NCBI GenBank assembly: GCA_028284665.1
Contig: JANQRG010000011.1
Location: 62,001 to 126,000, forward strand
Direction of reading: 5' to 3'
Length of the DNA stretch: 64,000 nt
Source of the DNA: Croceivirga sp.
GTDB lineage: Bacteria; Bacteroidota; Bacteroidia; Flavobacteriales; Flavobacteriaceae
Shown here: one piece after another, positions 18,809 through 28,015 of the stretch
Layout of the letters: every line of letters begins with the position of its first letter
Numbering within the stretch: position 1 is the stretch's first letter
Program-made: the position numbers and the translations under genes
Notes under the pieces: model-generated
The model's input: only the letters and a program-made list of their open reading frames with translations
Database searches by the model: none
Told to the model about the DNA's origin: nothing

Positions 18809-21556
18809 TTATGCTGTCTTTCTGAAAGAAGCCGGGGATTTCCCATACTTGCCTTTAAAGGCCGTAGAAAAGTAATTTGGAGAAGAGAACCCGCTACTAT
18901 AGGCAATTTCAGAAACGGACATAGTCGTCTTTTCTAACATTGATTTGGCCTTTTCCAGACGGAGATTGCTGATATAATCGCTGATGCTGATACCCATCAT
19001 TGCTTTCACCTTCCGGTATAATTGAACCCTGGAAATATTAAGGTTTTCGGCCAGGTTTTCAACCGAAAAATCGGAATCACCCAGATTTTCAGTGATCAAT
19101 GCGTTTAGTTTACCAACAAACTGCTGTTCCATGTTGCCAAAGGAGTCCGTATGTTCTATATTATGGATATTACTGGTATAGTAATACCGTAGCTTCTCGC
19201 GGTTGTATAAGAGGGATTTAATGGATTGAACCAAAATCGAATAACTGAACGGTTTTGTCAGGTATAGATCCGCACCTGATTGTAATCCTTTAAGATACGA
19301 TTCCTTGTTTCCGAGCGCCGTAAGTATTATGGTTGGAATGTGCGATGTCCTCAGGTCCTTTTTTAAGGTCTCGCAGATCTCAAATCCGTTTTTTTCGGGA
19401 AGATTGATATCGCATAAAATAATGTCGGGGATGGTTTCAAAAGCTTTTTCCAATGCTTCCGTGCCATTTGACAAATGAATGTCATACTCCAATTTGAGTT
19501 TGTTTCTTAGGAACAACGAAAGATCCTGATTATCCTCAATGATCAAAACCGAATACTTCTCATTTCCACTATCGGGCGCTTGTACCATATAATTCTCATC
19601 TACCAAATGTTCTGAAGTAAAATCGATAATGTTGGTGTCCACTAAATCCTGATCCGGAACAATCTCATTTTCATCAAAATGCGCCCGCCCTTTATACAAA
19701 TGAATAATGAATTCCGTGCCATGTACAGATTTTGCTTCAATGGTTCCTTTGTGCATTTCGATAAATTCCTTGCTCAGATGCAACCCAATACCAGAACCGT
19801 TCTTTCTATTATTAGAGCCCTTGAAAAATGCTTCAAACACCTGTCCCATATCTTTTTCAGGAATACCTATGCCTGAATCCTTAAAGTGTATGGATACCTT
19901 GTTTTTGTCAAAATGATCAATGATTTGTATTTCTATTTTTCCATTTTCCGGAGTAAACTTGAGCGCATTGGACAGAAGATTGAAGTATACCTTGTCCATT
20001 AGGTTTCTGTCCATAAACAGTTCTATTCCTTCATTGTTGCTAGTCAATTTGAAAGTAATGTTCTTTTTATTGGCTTCGCGCTGAAAATCCTTAAAAATGC
20101 TTTTAGAGAAAAGGAACAGGTTTGTTTTTGAGGCACGTAACGTAAATTTTCGGTCTTCCACCTTTCTGAAGTCCAATAACTGATTGATAAGACGCAGCAG
20201 TCGATTCGAATTATTGTAAATCAATTCCAGCTCGTTAGCCAGTTTTGAACGCCTACCCTTGATTCCTTCTCCAAGAGATTCTATTGAGCTAATTATCAGT
20301 GTTATGGGAGTCTTGAACTCATGTGATAATCCTGTAAAGAAATTCAACCTTGCTTCATTGCTAAGCTTTACTTCTTCCGCTATTTTCTTAATTTGATTTC
20401 GTTGAACCGTAATTTTCTCGTTCGTCAACTCTAATTGCCTGTTCTTCTTTCGGATAGCAAAAATGGAATAAATACTATAGAGGGCAAGAGCCAATATGAT
20501 CGTTGTCAGTGTCAACGTAATCTTTAGCATGTTATTCTGGAAATAATAGCGGTCCTCAAGTTTGGCAATGGCGGCTATTTGATTCTCTATATCGCTTTTT
20601 TGATCGTTGATCCTATCGAACTGGTCTTTCATGATATCGGCATTCACCTCGTTGATGATGGTCGTGGGTAGGATATTATTTTTGGGGACATATTCTTCAT
20701 TCAACATCCGTAATGCCAGTTTAATCGCCTCGTCACCCCCTGTTGGATAAAGTACAGTAGCCTTTAGTTTTCCATCTTTTACGGCTTGTATGCCACCATC
20801 GGGACTGGCCAGGCCGTCAACGCCAATAAAATCAATAGTATTTTCCAATCCAAGATCATTTGCCACCTTCCAAGCACCAACGGCCATTCTATCGTTATGA
20901 GAAAAAACGTAGTCCACCTTTATGTTTTGCTGCAATAGGGTTTTCAGTTTTTCCTGGATCGACTCTTTTTCCCAATCTCCCTCAATACTTTCCACAATTT
21001 TTGCCCTATCGTGTCGGTCTATTATCTGATTGAACCCTATGCTTCTCTCTTCTGCCGGGGAAGATCCTTTTAAACCCTTGATCTCAATAATCCGTATGGA
21101 GTCTTTTGTGTTGGAGGCTATTATTTCCTTTGCTGCGTTTCTGCCCACCTCAATATTGTCGGCTCCCAGGTAGGCTGTATAGTTGTGATTTTCCGTTTTA
21201 CGATCCACCAGTAATACCGAGATGCCCTCCTCAAAGGCCTTTTGTACTACAGCCGTAATGGGTTTGGATTGAATTGGAGATACTATGAGAACATCAACAC
21301 TATCAGCAATCAAACCCTCTATTTGTTGAATTTGTTTTTCTACCTTATAATCCGCATCCCTGATAATAAGTTCAATATCCGGGTTTAACGAAGCCTGCAG
21401 CCGCATTGAGTTATTCATGGAACGGCGCCAGTCATCATTGGTCATAGCCTGTGAAAAACCAATGCGAACTTTGTCATCTGAATGACCTTCCCCGCACGAG
21501 TAAAAAAACAGAACCAAGGTCAAGACGAAGAAAAAGACGACCTTTTCGAAATTCAT
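18809..21556 (-). CDS. Hybrid two-component system regulator with periplasmic sugar-binding sensor domain
   Basis: A 915-residue one-protein signalling system. The N-terminal signal/anchor (1-20) is followed by a periplasmic type-I sugar-binding domain (about 31-305), a membrane helix (about 344-368), a histidine kinase (phospho-acceptor H412 in SHEFKTP; N-box near 526; DSGIGIP near 560; GSGIGL near 587), a receiver domain (phospho-acceptor D716, conserved K768) and an AraC-type DNA-binding domain (about 818-912). The same layout is known for the Bacteroides thetaiotaomicron fructan regulator BT1754, which binds fructose. It probably activates the divergently spaced but co-oriented porter-GH32-SusCD operon. 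C21 sits in a lipobox-like FYSCG, which is unusual for a membrane-spanning kinase and may be chance. Confidence 0.93.
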   Translation of the reverse strand: MNFEKVVFFFVLTLVLFFYSCGEGHSDDKVRIGFSQAMTNDDWRRSMNNSMRLQASLNPDIELIIRDADYKVEKQIQQIEGLIADSVDVLIVSPIQSKPITAVVQKAFEEGISVLLVDRKTENHNYTAYLGADNIEVGRNAAKEIIASNTKDSIRIIEIKGLKGSSPAEERSIGFNQIIDRHDRAKIVESIEGDWEKESIQEKLKTLLQQNIKVDYVFSHNDRMAVGAWKVANDLGLENTIDFIGVDGLASPDGGIQAVKDGKLKATVLYPTGGDEAIKLALRMLNEEYVPKNNILPTTIINEVNADIMKDQFDRINDQKSDIENQIAAIAKLEDRYYFQNNMLKITLTLTTIILALALYSIYSIFAIRKKNRQLELTNEKITVQRNQIKKIAEEVKLSNEARLNFFTGLSHEFKTPITLIISSIESLGEGIKGRRSKLANELELIYNNSNRLLRLINQLLDFRKVEDRKFTLRASKTNLFLFSKSIFKDFQREANKKNITFKLTSNNEGIELFMDRNLMDKVYFNLLSNALKFTPENGKIEIQIIDHFDKNKVSIHFKDSGIGIPEKDMGQVFEAFFKGSNNRKNGSGIGLHLSKEFIEMHKGTIEAKSVHGTEFIIHLYKGRAHFDENEIVPDQDLVDTNIIDFTSEHLVDENYMVQAPDSGNEKYSVLIIEDNQDLSLFLRNKLKLEYDIHLSNGTEALEKAFETIPDIILCDINLPEKNGFEICETLKKDLRTSHIPTIILTALGNKESYLKGLQSGADLYLTKPFSYSILVQSIKSLLYNREKLRYYYTSNIHNIEHTDSFGNMEQQFVGKLNALITENLGDSDFSVENLAENLNISRVQLYRKVKAMMGISISDYISNLRLEKAKSMLEKTTMSVSEIAYSSGFSSPNYFSTAFKGKYGKSPASFRKTA

Positions 21557-22178
21557 ACTTGGACATGTACTTTAGCATAAACTTAATGAAAAATGGCCAA
21601 ACCAATTGGAAACCCTTCCTAAACCGCAACCTGTTACATTCCAAGGACTTTAAAGGATAAAAGGAATTGAAGTCGATTATAAAACGGTATCATTTAGGGT
21701 ATTTAAGTCTGTTCAATTTTTTAACATCTACAGCATAAAACAGGGAGAGTAATCGGCCGGTTAACCAAATAATGCTTTGTTCGCATATGCTCTTGTCTAG
21801 GCTTATCGGATTTGTTCCTAACAATGTTCCGGAAGTTTTCTTTTGAGGTGTATTTGATGAAAAACAATCATTATATGTACAACATGAGCCACTACCCTTA
21901 AAAAGATCTCATTATAAAAGTGTCTTCTGTAACTAAGGTCTTAGGAGTTTTTAAACATCTCGATTTATATGCACGGCTTCAAAAAGATGTATAAGCAGTA
22001 GGAAAAAATGGATAACTGGTCCACCTTTGGAAGGTCCACTTTGTTCTATAAATATTCCAATTCCCGGACTTAATAATTTGGTAATATTTTAAGGGTTTAC
22101 GATATCCACAATCAATTGGATAAAACGTACCTTGTAAAGGTATTCGCCATTTTTCGACTTAATGCGTAAAGTGTATTC
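21557..22178. other. 622-bp intergenic region, no gene seen
   Basis: The region is AT-rich and holds no convincing ORF or RNA gene on either strand. It must contain the promoter of the leftward regulator gene and that of the rightward secreted-protein gene, but neither shows a clean TTTG-N19-TAnnTTTG. Small features are an imperfect direct repeat GGTCCACCTTTGG / GGTCCACTTTG (22019-22043) and an 8-bp palindrome GGTTAACC near 21759. Its length is unusual for this otherwise compact window. Confidence 0.5.
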
Positions 22179-22676
22179 ATGTACAAGGCCTCTCTTTTTT
22201 TTATAACCAGTTTATTTTCACTCTTGCTTTCCGCACAGGAAATGACAGCTGAAAGACTAATGGACATTATTCAGCAGGAAGCAGATACTATTAGTATCCA
22301 AGGTAATTCTGCCCGGTTCTTATTCAATGAAACCATACTGATCTGCATTTACGATGAAAGTGCCAATCGAATGCGGATAATTTCTCCAATTGTTGAACGG
22401 GAAAAACTGGGCGAGGAAGAACTGCTCAATGCGCTAGTGGCCAATTTTCACTCGGCTCTCGATGTGAAATATGCCCTGAGTGACGAAATCATCTGGTCGG
22501 TCTATGCCCATCCTCTAAAAGAGCTTAGCGAGGCCCAGGTAGTGGATGCCATTCAACAAGTATATGCAGCAGCGATTACCTTCGGGGAAAGCTACTCCAG
22601 TACTAACCTTGTGTTCCCCGGGAATACCCAAAGAAAGGAAAAACCTAAGTCAACAAAGCCATTAAAGAAGACGTAG
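22179..22676 (+). CDS. Secreted protein of unknown function
   Basis: A 165-residue protein with a signal peptide (MYKASLFFITSLFSLLLSAQ) and a mature alpha/beta domain. Its alternating pattern (a short helix, then strands around RFLFNETILICIYD and RMRIISPIV, then a long helix and a C-terminal helix) resembles YbjN/type III chaperone-like folds, but I do not recognise the family with certainty. A basic tail (KEKPKSTKPLKKT) ends the protein. It is a single gene on this strand, separated by a long gap upstream and by a tandem repeat that begins at the base after its stop codon. Confidence 0.7.
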   Translation: MYKASLFFITSLFSLLLSAQEMTAERLMDIIQQEADTISIQGNSARFLFNETILICIYDESANRMRIISPIVEREKLGEEELLNALVANFHSALDVKYALSDEIIWSVYAHPLKELSEAQVVDAIQQVYAAAITFGESYSSTNLVFPGNTQRKEKPKSTKPLKKT

Positions 22677-22746
22677 GATGTTGGGTGTTAGATGCTGGGT
22701 GTTAGATGCTGGGTGTTAGATGCTGGGTGTTAGATGCTGGGTGTTA
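22677..22746. repeat. Five tandem copies of a 14-bp repeat
   Basis: The unit GATGCTGGGTGTTA is repeated five times without a gap (22677-22690, 22691-22704, 22705-22718, 22719-22732, 22733-22746). Only the first copy differs, with T for C at position 5. It starts on the base after the TAG of the upstream gene and lies in the convergent gap before the acyltransferase stop. Four identical copies suggest recent expansion by slippage. The unit is too short, and has no spacers, for a CRISPR. Confidence 0.95.
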
Positions 22747-22771
22747 GGTGAAGGATAAAAAATTCTTTTAA

Positions 22772-23317
22772 CTACTCAAAACTAAATTCGGGAATATGGC
22801 CCTTTACTCCTTTAAAGAACTGCCGCACTTTTCTGAAATCGAGGTTAATATTATCTGTGGCCCATAAGGGCGCTGATAGTTTCACCTGCTTTTTACCAAA
22901 ATCAAATGCCACCATGATTACGGGTACGTTTGCCTTTTTGGCAATATAATAAAACCCGGTCCGCAAGGCCTTCACCTTCTTTCGGGTGCCCTCAGGAGCA
23001 AGTGCAAATCGGAAAACCTCTTTACTATCAAAAATTTCAACGATCGCATCCACCATATTCTGGTTTTTGGAACGATCCACCGGAGTACCACCGGTCCATC
23101 TAAAAAACCATCCAAAAGGCTGACGAAACAAGCTCTTTTTACCGATATAGTGGATGTCTTTGTTGACCACCTTTCGCACAACTATTCCCAAAGGAAAGTC
23201 CAACCAGTGCGTATGGGGTACTACAATTACAACGCATTTTTTAATATCAGGGAATTCCCCGATAAGCTGCCACCTCAAAATCTTAAAAAAAATGAACTTA
23301 GCCAGTGCGTGAAGCAT
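22772..23317 (-). CDS. 1-acyl-sn-glycerol-3-phosphate acyltransferase-like (PlsC family) protein
   Basis: A 181-residue membrane-associated acyltransferase. The catalytic HX4D box is H35 to D40 in HTHWLDF, and the substrate-phosphate motif appears as APEGTR near residue 108. It is shorter than standard PlsC (about 240), as is typical of the small PlsC-like paralogues of Bacteroidota. The stop of the KdnB-like gene lies on the base before its ATG, so it probably belongs to the KDO-related operon. Acceptor and acyl chain are unknown. Confidence 0.85.
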   Translation of the reverse strand: MLHALAKFIFFKILRWQLIGEFPDIKKCVVIVVPHTHWLDFPLGIVVRKVVNKDIHYIGKKSLFRQPFGWFFRWTGGTPVDRSKNQNMVDAIVEIFDSKEVFRFALAPEGTRKKVKALRTGFYYIAKKANVPVIMVAFDFGKKQVKLSAPLWATDNINLDFRKVRQFFKGVKGHIPEFSFE

Positions 23318-24445
23318 CTAAATTTTTTGGTAGATCTGTTGTAACTGATCTTGTGTGATCCTATCCTTCCAGTTTTTCCCCAAGGCGTTTTCCCATAAAG
23401 GCTCCATGGAAAGGGCTATTTGTACCATTTGTTGCAACTCAGCATCGCACAAATCTTTACAAAGGCCGGTAGGAAATTCAATACCCTGTTTTTCTTTCAT
23501 TTTTAGGAATAGTGCGACACCTTTAGGATAAAAATCCTGTAAATGTTGAAATACCAAGCAATTACCCAGTCCGTGTTTTGTACCCAACACATAGGAAAGA
23601 CCATAACTCATAGCATGTGCCACCCCTACCTGAGAATAGGCAATACTCATCCCGCCGTGCCAGGAGGCCATCATCAATTTTTCTTCTGCTTGCTCCCTGG
23701 ATAAATCTCCCAAAAAGACTTCTTTACATAGCTCGTGGGCCTTTTCACCATGGCTTTGACTAAAAGCATTCAAGTAGGTCCCTTCCAAAGATTCCACACA
23801 ATGGATAAAGCAATCCATTCCAGTGTAGAACCATTGATTCGTTGGAACCGTGGTTAACAGATCCGGATCCAAAACTACCTGATCATAGGTGGTATAGTCA
23901 GAATTGATCCCCAATTTTTTGTCTGGCCCCAGCAATACAGCAGTTCGGGAAACTTCTGCTCCCGTGCCACTTATCGTGGGTACTCCTACATGATATAATG
24001 CAGGGCGATTCACCAGATCCCAGCCCTGATATTCCACCGAACTCCCTTTGTTGTTTACCATAATGGCAACAGCTTTGGCCAGGTCCAATAAGGTTCCTCC
24101 CCCTATTCCCACTATTCCTGAGGGAAGTTCATCAAAGTCGGTTATTATCTTTTCTACCAGAGCATCTACCTGTGCTGTTTTTGGTTCTTCATCAGCGGAG
24201 ATAAATATGATCTGGTCATTGAACAACCAGGGAATGCTTTGTTCCAGAGGTTTACCCTCAAAAAAATCATCCACTAAAAAAATGAACGGAGCCTCTGAGT
24301 TTTTCCGTTTGGGCAGCAAAATATCGGCTAACTGACCGAAACTCCCCCTACCAAATACTACACGAGGTACCATAGGGAAGTTTTTGAACATTGACTTCCG
24401 TTTTGGTATTGACCTTTTTGTTGCTATGTCATTCTCTTGCTTCAT
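23318..24445 (-). CDS. kdnB: Iron-containing alcohol dehydrogenase, KdnB-like (3-deoxy-D-manno-octulosonate 8-oxidase)
   Basis: A 375-residue group III alcohol dehydrogenase. The NAD-binding GIGGGTLLDLAKA, the PTISGTGAEVSRTAV motif, and metal-site histidines in MDCFIHCVESLEG, HAMSYG and KHGLGN are all present. From memory the sequence resembles Shewanella KdnB (VVFGRGSF, YQGWDLV and NAFSQS segments), which oxidises KDO at C8 before transamination to 8-amino-KDO. The kdsB gene two genes upstream supports a KDO role. The partner aminotransferase KdnA is not in this window. The first ATG (24445) is used; a later ATG at 24391 (MFKNFPMVPRVVFG) is a credible alternative start. Confidence 0.75.
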   Translation of the reverse strand: MKQENDIATKRSIPKRKSMFKNFPMVPRVVFGRGSFGQLADILLPKRKNSEAPFIFLVDDFFEGKPLEQSIPWLFNDQIIFISADEEPKTAQVDALVEKIITDFDELPSGIVGIGGGTLLDLAKAVAIMVNNKGSSVEYQGWDLVNRPALYHVGVPTISGTGAEVSRTAVLLGPDKKLGINSDYTTYDQVVLDPDLLTTVPTNQWFYTGMDCFIHCVESLEGTYLNAFSQSHGEKAHELCKEVFLGDLSREQAEEKLMMASWHGGMSIAYSQVGVAHAMSYGLSYVLGTKHGLGNCLVFQHLQDFYPKGVALFLKMKEKQGIEFPTGLCKDLCDAELQQMVQIALSMEPLWENALGKNWKDRITQDQLQQIYQKI

Positions 24446-24446
24446 G

Positions 24447-25151
24447 CTAATTCAAATACTTCATTATATCTCGAATGGAGTTCAATTTTAAATGATTATT
24501 GGTTTGCTCTTCTTCCTCACTCACTAATTCATGTACCCAGGTGGTATGAAAAGGCACATGCACCGCTTTGCCTCCCAAATTCAAAATAGGAATTACATCG
24601 GACTTCAAAGAATTCCCAATCATCAAGAACTCCTCTATTGAGATTTCCAAATGGTCCAAAAGGTTGCGGTAATTTTCTTCTTTTTTTTCACTCAACACTT
24701 CAACATGATGGAAATAACGCGATAAACCTGATCTTTCCAATTTTCGCTCCTGATCCAGTAAATCGCCTTTGGTCAAGACAATCAAACGATACCTTTTTTC
24801 CAAAAACTGCAACACTTCTTCCACACCATCCAGCAACTCCACGGGGTGCGCAATCATTTTTTTTCCAAGTTTTATAATCTCCACAATGGTTTGCTGGGGA
24901 ATAGCATTATTGGACAAATCCAAAGCAGATTCTATCATGGAAAGGACAAAACCTTTTATGCCATAACCATAAAGTTCCAGGTTTTGCATTTCCATCTTAA
25001 ACAATTCCTGATCCACTTTGTTTTTAGTTTCATAACTCTCCAGAAGGTCCGCAAACCGTTCTTCGGTTTCCCGAAAATAGGTTTCGTTAACCCATAAGGT
25101 ATCGTCTGCATCGAAACCAATCACCTTAATAGTACTAAAATCTACTTCCAT
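24447..25151 (-). CDS. HAD family hydrolase
   Basis: A 234-residue HAD subclass I phosphatase. Motif I is FDADDT (D14, D16), motif II is LTKGD near residue 155, and the C-terminal GNSLKSDV is the metal-binding motif. A helical cap lies between. It overlaps kdsB by a short out-of-frame stretch at its start and is followed at once by the KdnB-like gene. A role as KDO-8-phosphate phosphatase or another KDO-pathway phosphatase is possible from context, but KdsC proteins are shorter and capless, so this is not KdsC itself. Confidence 0.82.
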   Translation of the reverse strand: MEVDFSTIKVIGFDADDTLWVNETYFRETEERFADLLESYETKNKVDQELFKMEMQNLELYGYGIKGFVLSMIESALDLSNNAIPQQTIVEIIKLGKKMIAHPVELLDGVEEVLQFLEKRYRLIVLTKGDLLDQERKLERSGLSRYFHHVEVLSEKKEENYRNLLDHLEISIEEFLMIGNSLKSDVIPILNLGGKAVHVPFHTTWVHELVSEEEEQTNNHLKLNSIRDIMKYLN

Positions 25152-25870
25152 GCCTTGCGTGCTCGTTCCAGATCTTCGGGAGTATCAATCTCTATCCCTG
25201 TCACTGAAGTTTCTACCATTTTTATTCTTTTGCCATATTCCAAAAATCGAATAGCCTCTATCTTTTCCGCCGCCTCTAAAGCCAAAATAGGCAGCTGCCT
25301 GAAATCCAATAACGCCTTTTTTCTAAAAGCGTACACCCCTTTGTGTTTGTAATAAGGGATATTAACCTCCTTGTTTCTTGGAAAGGGAATTGGAGAACGG
25401 GAAAAATAGAGGGCGAAATTACGATCATCCACAACAACTTTCACCGTGTTTGGGTTAGAAATATCTTCCCAATCGGTTATTGGCGTCATGAGAGAAGCTA
25501 AATCAATTTCCATAGCCGAATCCTGGCGAAATACCAGAATTAATTTTTCCAAACTCTCCTTGTCTATAAATGGCTCGTCTCCCTGAACATTTACTACTAC
25601 ATCCACATCCAGAGTAGCAACAGCTTCCGCAATTCGGTCACTACCACTCTCATGTTCTTCCCTACTCATTATTGCTTTTCCTCCGTTTTCTTCAATTAGG
25701 GTATAAATAGTTGTGCTATCGGTGACCACATAAACTTCATCAAAGAGACGGGTTTGTACTGCAGCCTTATACGTCCTAAGGATTACGGGCTCCCCGCTTA
25801 AGTCCTTAAGTAACTTAGCAGGAAACCGTGATGCCTGATAACGCGCCGGAATCATTGAAATAATTTTCAT
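25142..25870 (-). CDS. kdsB: 3-deoxy-manno-octulosonate cytidylyltransferase (CMP-KDO synthetase)
   Basis: A 242-residue nucleotidyltransferase that activates KDO with CTP for lipopolysaccharide inner-core synthesis. The [13 protein letters not shown] motif near the N-terminus binds CTP, and the SGSDRIAEA and [10 protein letters not shown] motifs are diagnostic. The open frame reaches a TTG at 25876, but the ATG at 25870 ([11 protein letters not shown]) matches the family N-terminus. It overlaps the HAD gene by 10 bases, so the two are translationally coupled. Confidence 0.95.
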   Translation of the reverse strand: MKIISMIPARYQASRFPAKLLKDLSGEPVILRTYKAAVQTRLFDEVYVVTDSTTIYTLIEENGGKAIMSREEHESGSDRIAEAVATLDVDVVVNVQGDEPFIDKESLEKLILVFRQDSAMEIDLASLMTPITDWEDISNPNTVKVVVDDRNFALYFSRSPIPFPRNKEVNIPYYKHKGVYAFRKKALLDFRQLPILALEAAEKIEAIRFLEYGKRIKMVETSVTGIEIDTPEDLERARKAWK

Positions 25871-25878
25871 CCCCAAAG

Positions 25879-26448
25879 CTAATTGTTGATTCTTGGACGT
25901 AGTTTTCGATATATCCGAAAAATAATCGCCAAGATAATGATTACTAGAACAGCGGCAAGCAACGGCGCAAAGATCGAAGCTGTAGATACCACCACTGCAG
26001 TCCCTGTCTCCACTGTGGAGACTATCGGATTAGCTACACCTCCGGTAGTAGCTGTTGAAGTCAATCTACCTGCAGCATTGGCCCCTTTGATCGCAGAAGC
26101 AGTACCTCCTCCGGCAATGATAGCTAAAGACCAGGTCACTACAGGATCCAAATCAACAATCGTAGACACCATAACAGCCGTACCCGCCACAGCAGCCAGG
26201 GGAATCGCAATACTGTCCAGGGCATTATCTACCCATGGAATAAAATACGCAAACACCTCTACCAAAGTTGCTATACCCAAAGTAAGCACAGCAGCAAGGC
26301 TTCCGATCCATTGCCAACTTTCATTTAACTCCCAAACCCCAAAATATCCGGCTAAACTTAATGCAAATAGCGGAAGAAACACCCGAAAGCCTGTGGAAGC
26401 TGCGAGTCCTACCCCTAAAAAGATACTGATAACCGTCTCCGATGTCAT
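25879..26448 (-). CDS. DUF4126 domain-containing membrane protein
   Basis: A 189-residue hydrophobic protein with about five membrane segments and glycine/alanine-rich helices. The N-terminal [20 protein letters not shown] segment and the internal [11 protein letters not shown] segment match DUF4126. The function of the family is unknown. It is the first gene of the leftward group that includes kdsB, with an 8-base gap, so a role in the envelope is possible but unproven. A long reading frame on the other strand is a mirror of this gene. Confidence 0.85.
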   Translation of the reverse strand: MTSETVISIFLGVGLAASTGFRVFLPLFALSLAGYFGVWELNESWQWIGSLAAVLTLGIATLVEVFAYFIPWVDNALDSIAIPLAAVAGTAVMVSTIVDLDPVVTWSLAIIAGGGTASAIKGANAAGRLTSTATTGGVANPIVSTVETGTAVVVSTASIFAPLLAAVLVIIILAIIFRIYRKLRPRINN

Positions 26449-26473
26449 ATGCGGTGGTTTTGTCTAAATTAAG

Positions 26474-27913
26474 TTATTCGGGTGCAACAAAAAAATCCTC
26501 CTTAAAGCCTATTAAATACAATCGTTCCTGTGCTCTGGTGATAGCTGTATATAACCACCGGAGGAAGTCCCGATCCATACCACCCGCAAGATAAGGCTGT
26601 TCTACAAAGACGGTATTCCATTGCCCTCCCTGAGATTTATGACAAGTAATGGCATAGGAGAACTTAACCTGAAGTGCATTGAAGAAACGATTGTTTTTTA
26701 CCCCCAGAAATCGTTTGTATTTTGATTTTTCATGAGCGTAGTCCTTTGCTACTTCTTCGTACAACTGATTACCCGCCTCATAAGAAAGTGAAGCCGAGGC
26801 AGAATGCAATGTGTCCAGTAGTAGCACGGTTTCAAAAGGTTTTTGTTCCGGATAGTCCACCATCTGTATGCGTACTTCGGCAAATTTGAAACCGTACAGC
26901 TCCTGAATCGAAAAAAGCTCCAGTATCTCTATAATATCTCCATTGGCAATAAAGCCGGCACGGGAGGAAGGGGATAGCCAAAAGTAGTTGTTCTTGACTA
27001 CCATCAAAAAGTCTCCCACCGCAATCTCGTTTTCCAGGTGTAAGATGCGCTGTCGAATGTTCTGATTATACAGGTTGGCCCTTTTGTTAGAACGAACAAT
27101 GATAGCAGTCTCCTGTTTACCCACCTGTGCATAAGCGCTATCAATAGCCTCCTGTATCTCAAAGCCATCTGTTAAACGAACCACATCCTTAAATCTCAAA
27201 TGGTCAAATTGGAAGGCCTCAAAAAAATTACTTTGTAATTGCTCTCGAAGCTGGGTTGCATTAAACAGAATACCGGAGAATTCGTTTTGTCGCATAACCT
27301 CCTGCAGTTCCATTTGAATAACCTGAAGCTGGTAGCGCAATTCCAGCTCATCCGTTGCCAGGGCCGGACTAAGGTCTAGTTTAACGGGAGGTAATTGTGC
27401 TGTATCCCCTATCAAAATTAGCTTACACCGATGTCCGGCATCTACATACTGTATTAAATCGTCCAGCAAAGCGCCATTTTCAAATAGCTTGGAATCTGAA
27501 GGAACATCCGGGATCATCGAAGCCTCGTCCACTATGAAAAGAGTGTTTCTACTTTTGTTTGGTGCCAAAACAAATTGCACTCCCCCGCCGGATTGTTTTT
27601 TCGGAAAATAGATCTTTTTATGAATGGTATATGCCTGTGTTCCCGAGTATCCTGACATCACCTTGGCCGCTCTACCGGTAGGAGCCAGCAATATCGTTTT
27701 CATTTTAAGATGCCACAGCTGTTTTACTACAGCACCAATAATAGTGGTCTTTCCCGTACCGGCAAATCCCTTTAAAACAAAAAGATGTCCCTTATCTTCA
27801 GAAGTAATGTAATGGGATAGTTTTTGTAGCGCTAATGCTTGTTCGGAAGTGGGGGTAAAAGGGAAGCCTTGTTCCAGTTTATTGTAGAAAAATTGTGGAG
27901 AATGCGTGGTCAT
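26474..27913 (-). CDS. RecD-like ATP-dependent helicase (AAA, UvrD_C_2 domain)
   Basis: A 479-residue superfamily 1 DNA helicase. Walker A is GFAGTGKTT, Walker B is VDEASM, a Q-containing motif III (LIGDTAQLPP) follows, and the C-terminal UvrD_C_2 domain has SYAITCHKSQGGQW and the YTAITRAQERL motif VI. It is much shorter than RecD2 and lacks its N-terminal extension, and recB/recC are not adjacent. The open frame extends to a TTG at 27964, but the ATG at 27913 (MTTHSPQFFYNKL) is preferred. It probably acts in DNA repair; the details are unknown. Confidence 0.88.
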   Translation of the reverse strand: MTTHSPQFFYNKLEQGFPFTPTSEQALALQKLSHYITSEDKGHLFVLKGFAGTGKTTIIGAVVKQLWHLKMKTILLAPTGRAAKVMSGYSGTQAYTIHKKIYFPKKQSGGGVQFVLAPNKSRNTLFIVDEASMIPDVPSDSKLFENGALLDDLIQYVDAGHRCKLILIGDTAQLPPVKLDLSPALATDELELRYQLQVIQMELQEVMRQNEFSGILFNATQLREQLQSNFFEAFQFDHLRFKDVVRLTDGFEIQEAIDSAYAQVGKQETAIIVRSNKRANLYNQNIRQRILHLENEIAVGDFLMVVKNNYFWLSPSSRAGFIANGDIIEILELFSIQELYGFKFAEVRIQMVDYPEQKPFETVLLLDTLHSASASLSYEAGNQLYEEVAKDYAHEKSKYKRFLGVKNNRFFNALQVKFSYAITCHKSQGGQWNTVFVEQPYLAGGMDRDFLRWLYTAITRAQERLYLIGFKEDFFVAPE

Positions 27914-27973
27914 ATCGTGCCAAATATAGCTATCATTTTTAGGGGGAAAACTTTCGTGATTCAAAAAAAATTG

Positions 27974-27981
27974 TAGATTTG
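27974..27981 (+). promoter_or_regulatory. Candidate -7 promoter element for the pilin-like/DUF3822/rsmD operon
   Basis: TAGATTTG fits TAnnTTTG and lies 34 bases before the ATG at 28016. The -33 position has TTTC at 27952-27955 with an 18-base spacer, one base short of the usual and with one mismatch. No other promoter is evident before rsmD, whose gene is packed against the two upstream genes. Confidence 0.5.
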
Positions 27982-28015
27982 TTGATAACCACTAAATCTA
28001 ATTAACTCGTAAAAA

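Noticed and set aside
22677-22746. CRISPR array
   Set aside because: The 14-bp units abut each other without spacers and no cas gene is nearby; it is a tandem repeat.
24447-25151. KdsC (KDO-8-phosphate phosphatase)
   Set aside because: KdsC proteins are about 180 residues and lack a cap domain; this protein is 234 residues with a helical cap, so only a general HAD call is safe.
25883-26467. 194-codon reading frame on the plus strand
   Set aside because: It is almost exactly opposite the DUF4126 gene; its alanine/threonine/valine-rich sequence mirrors the membrane-helix codons of the real gene.
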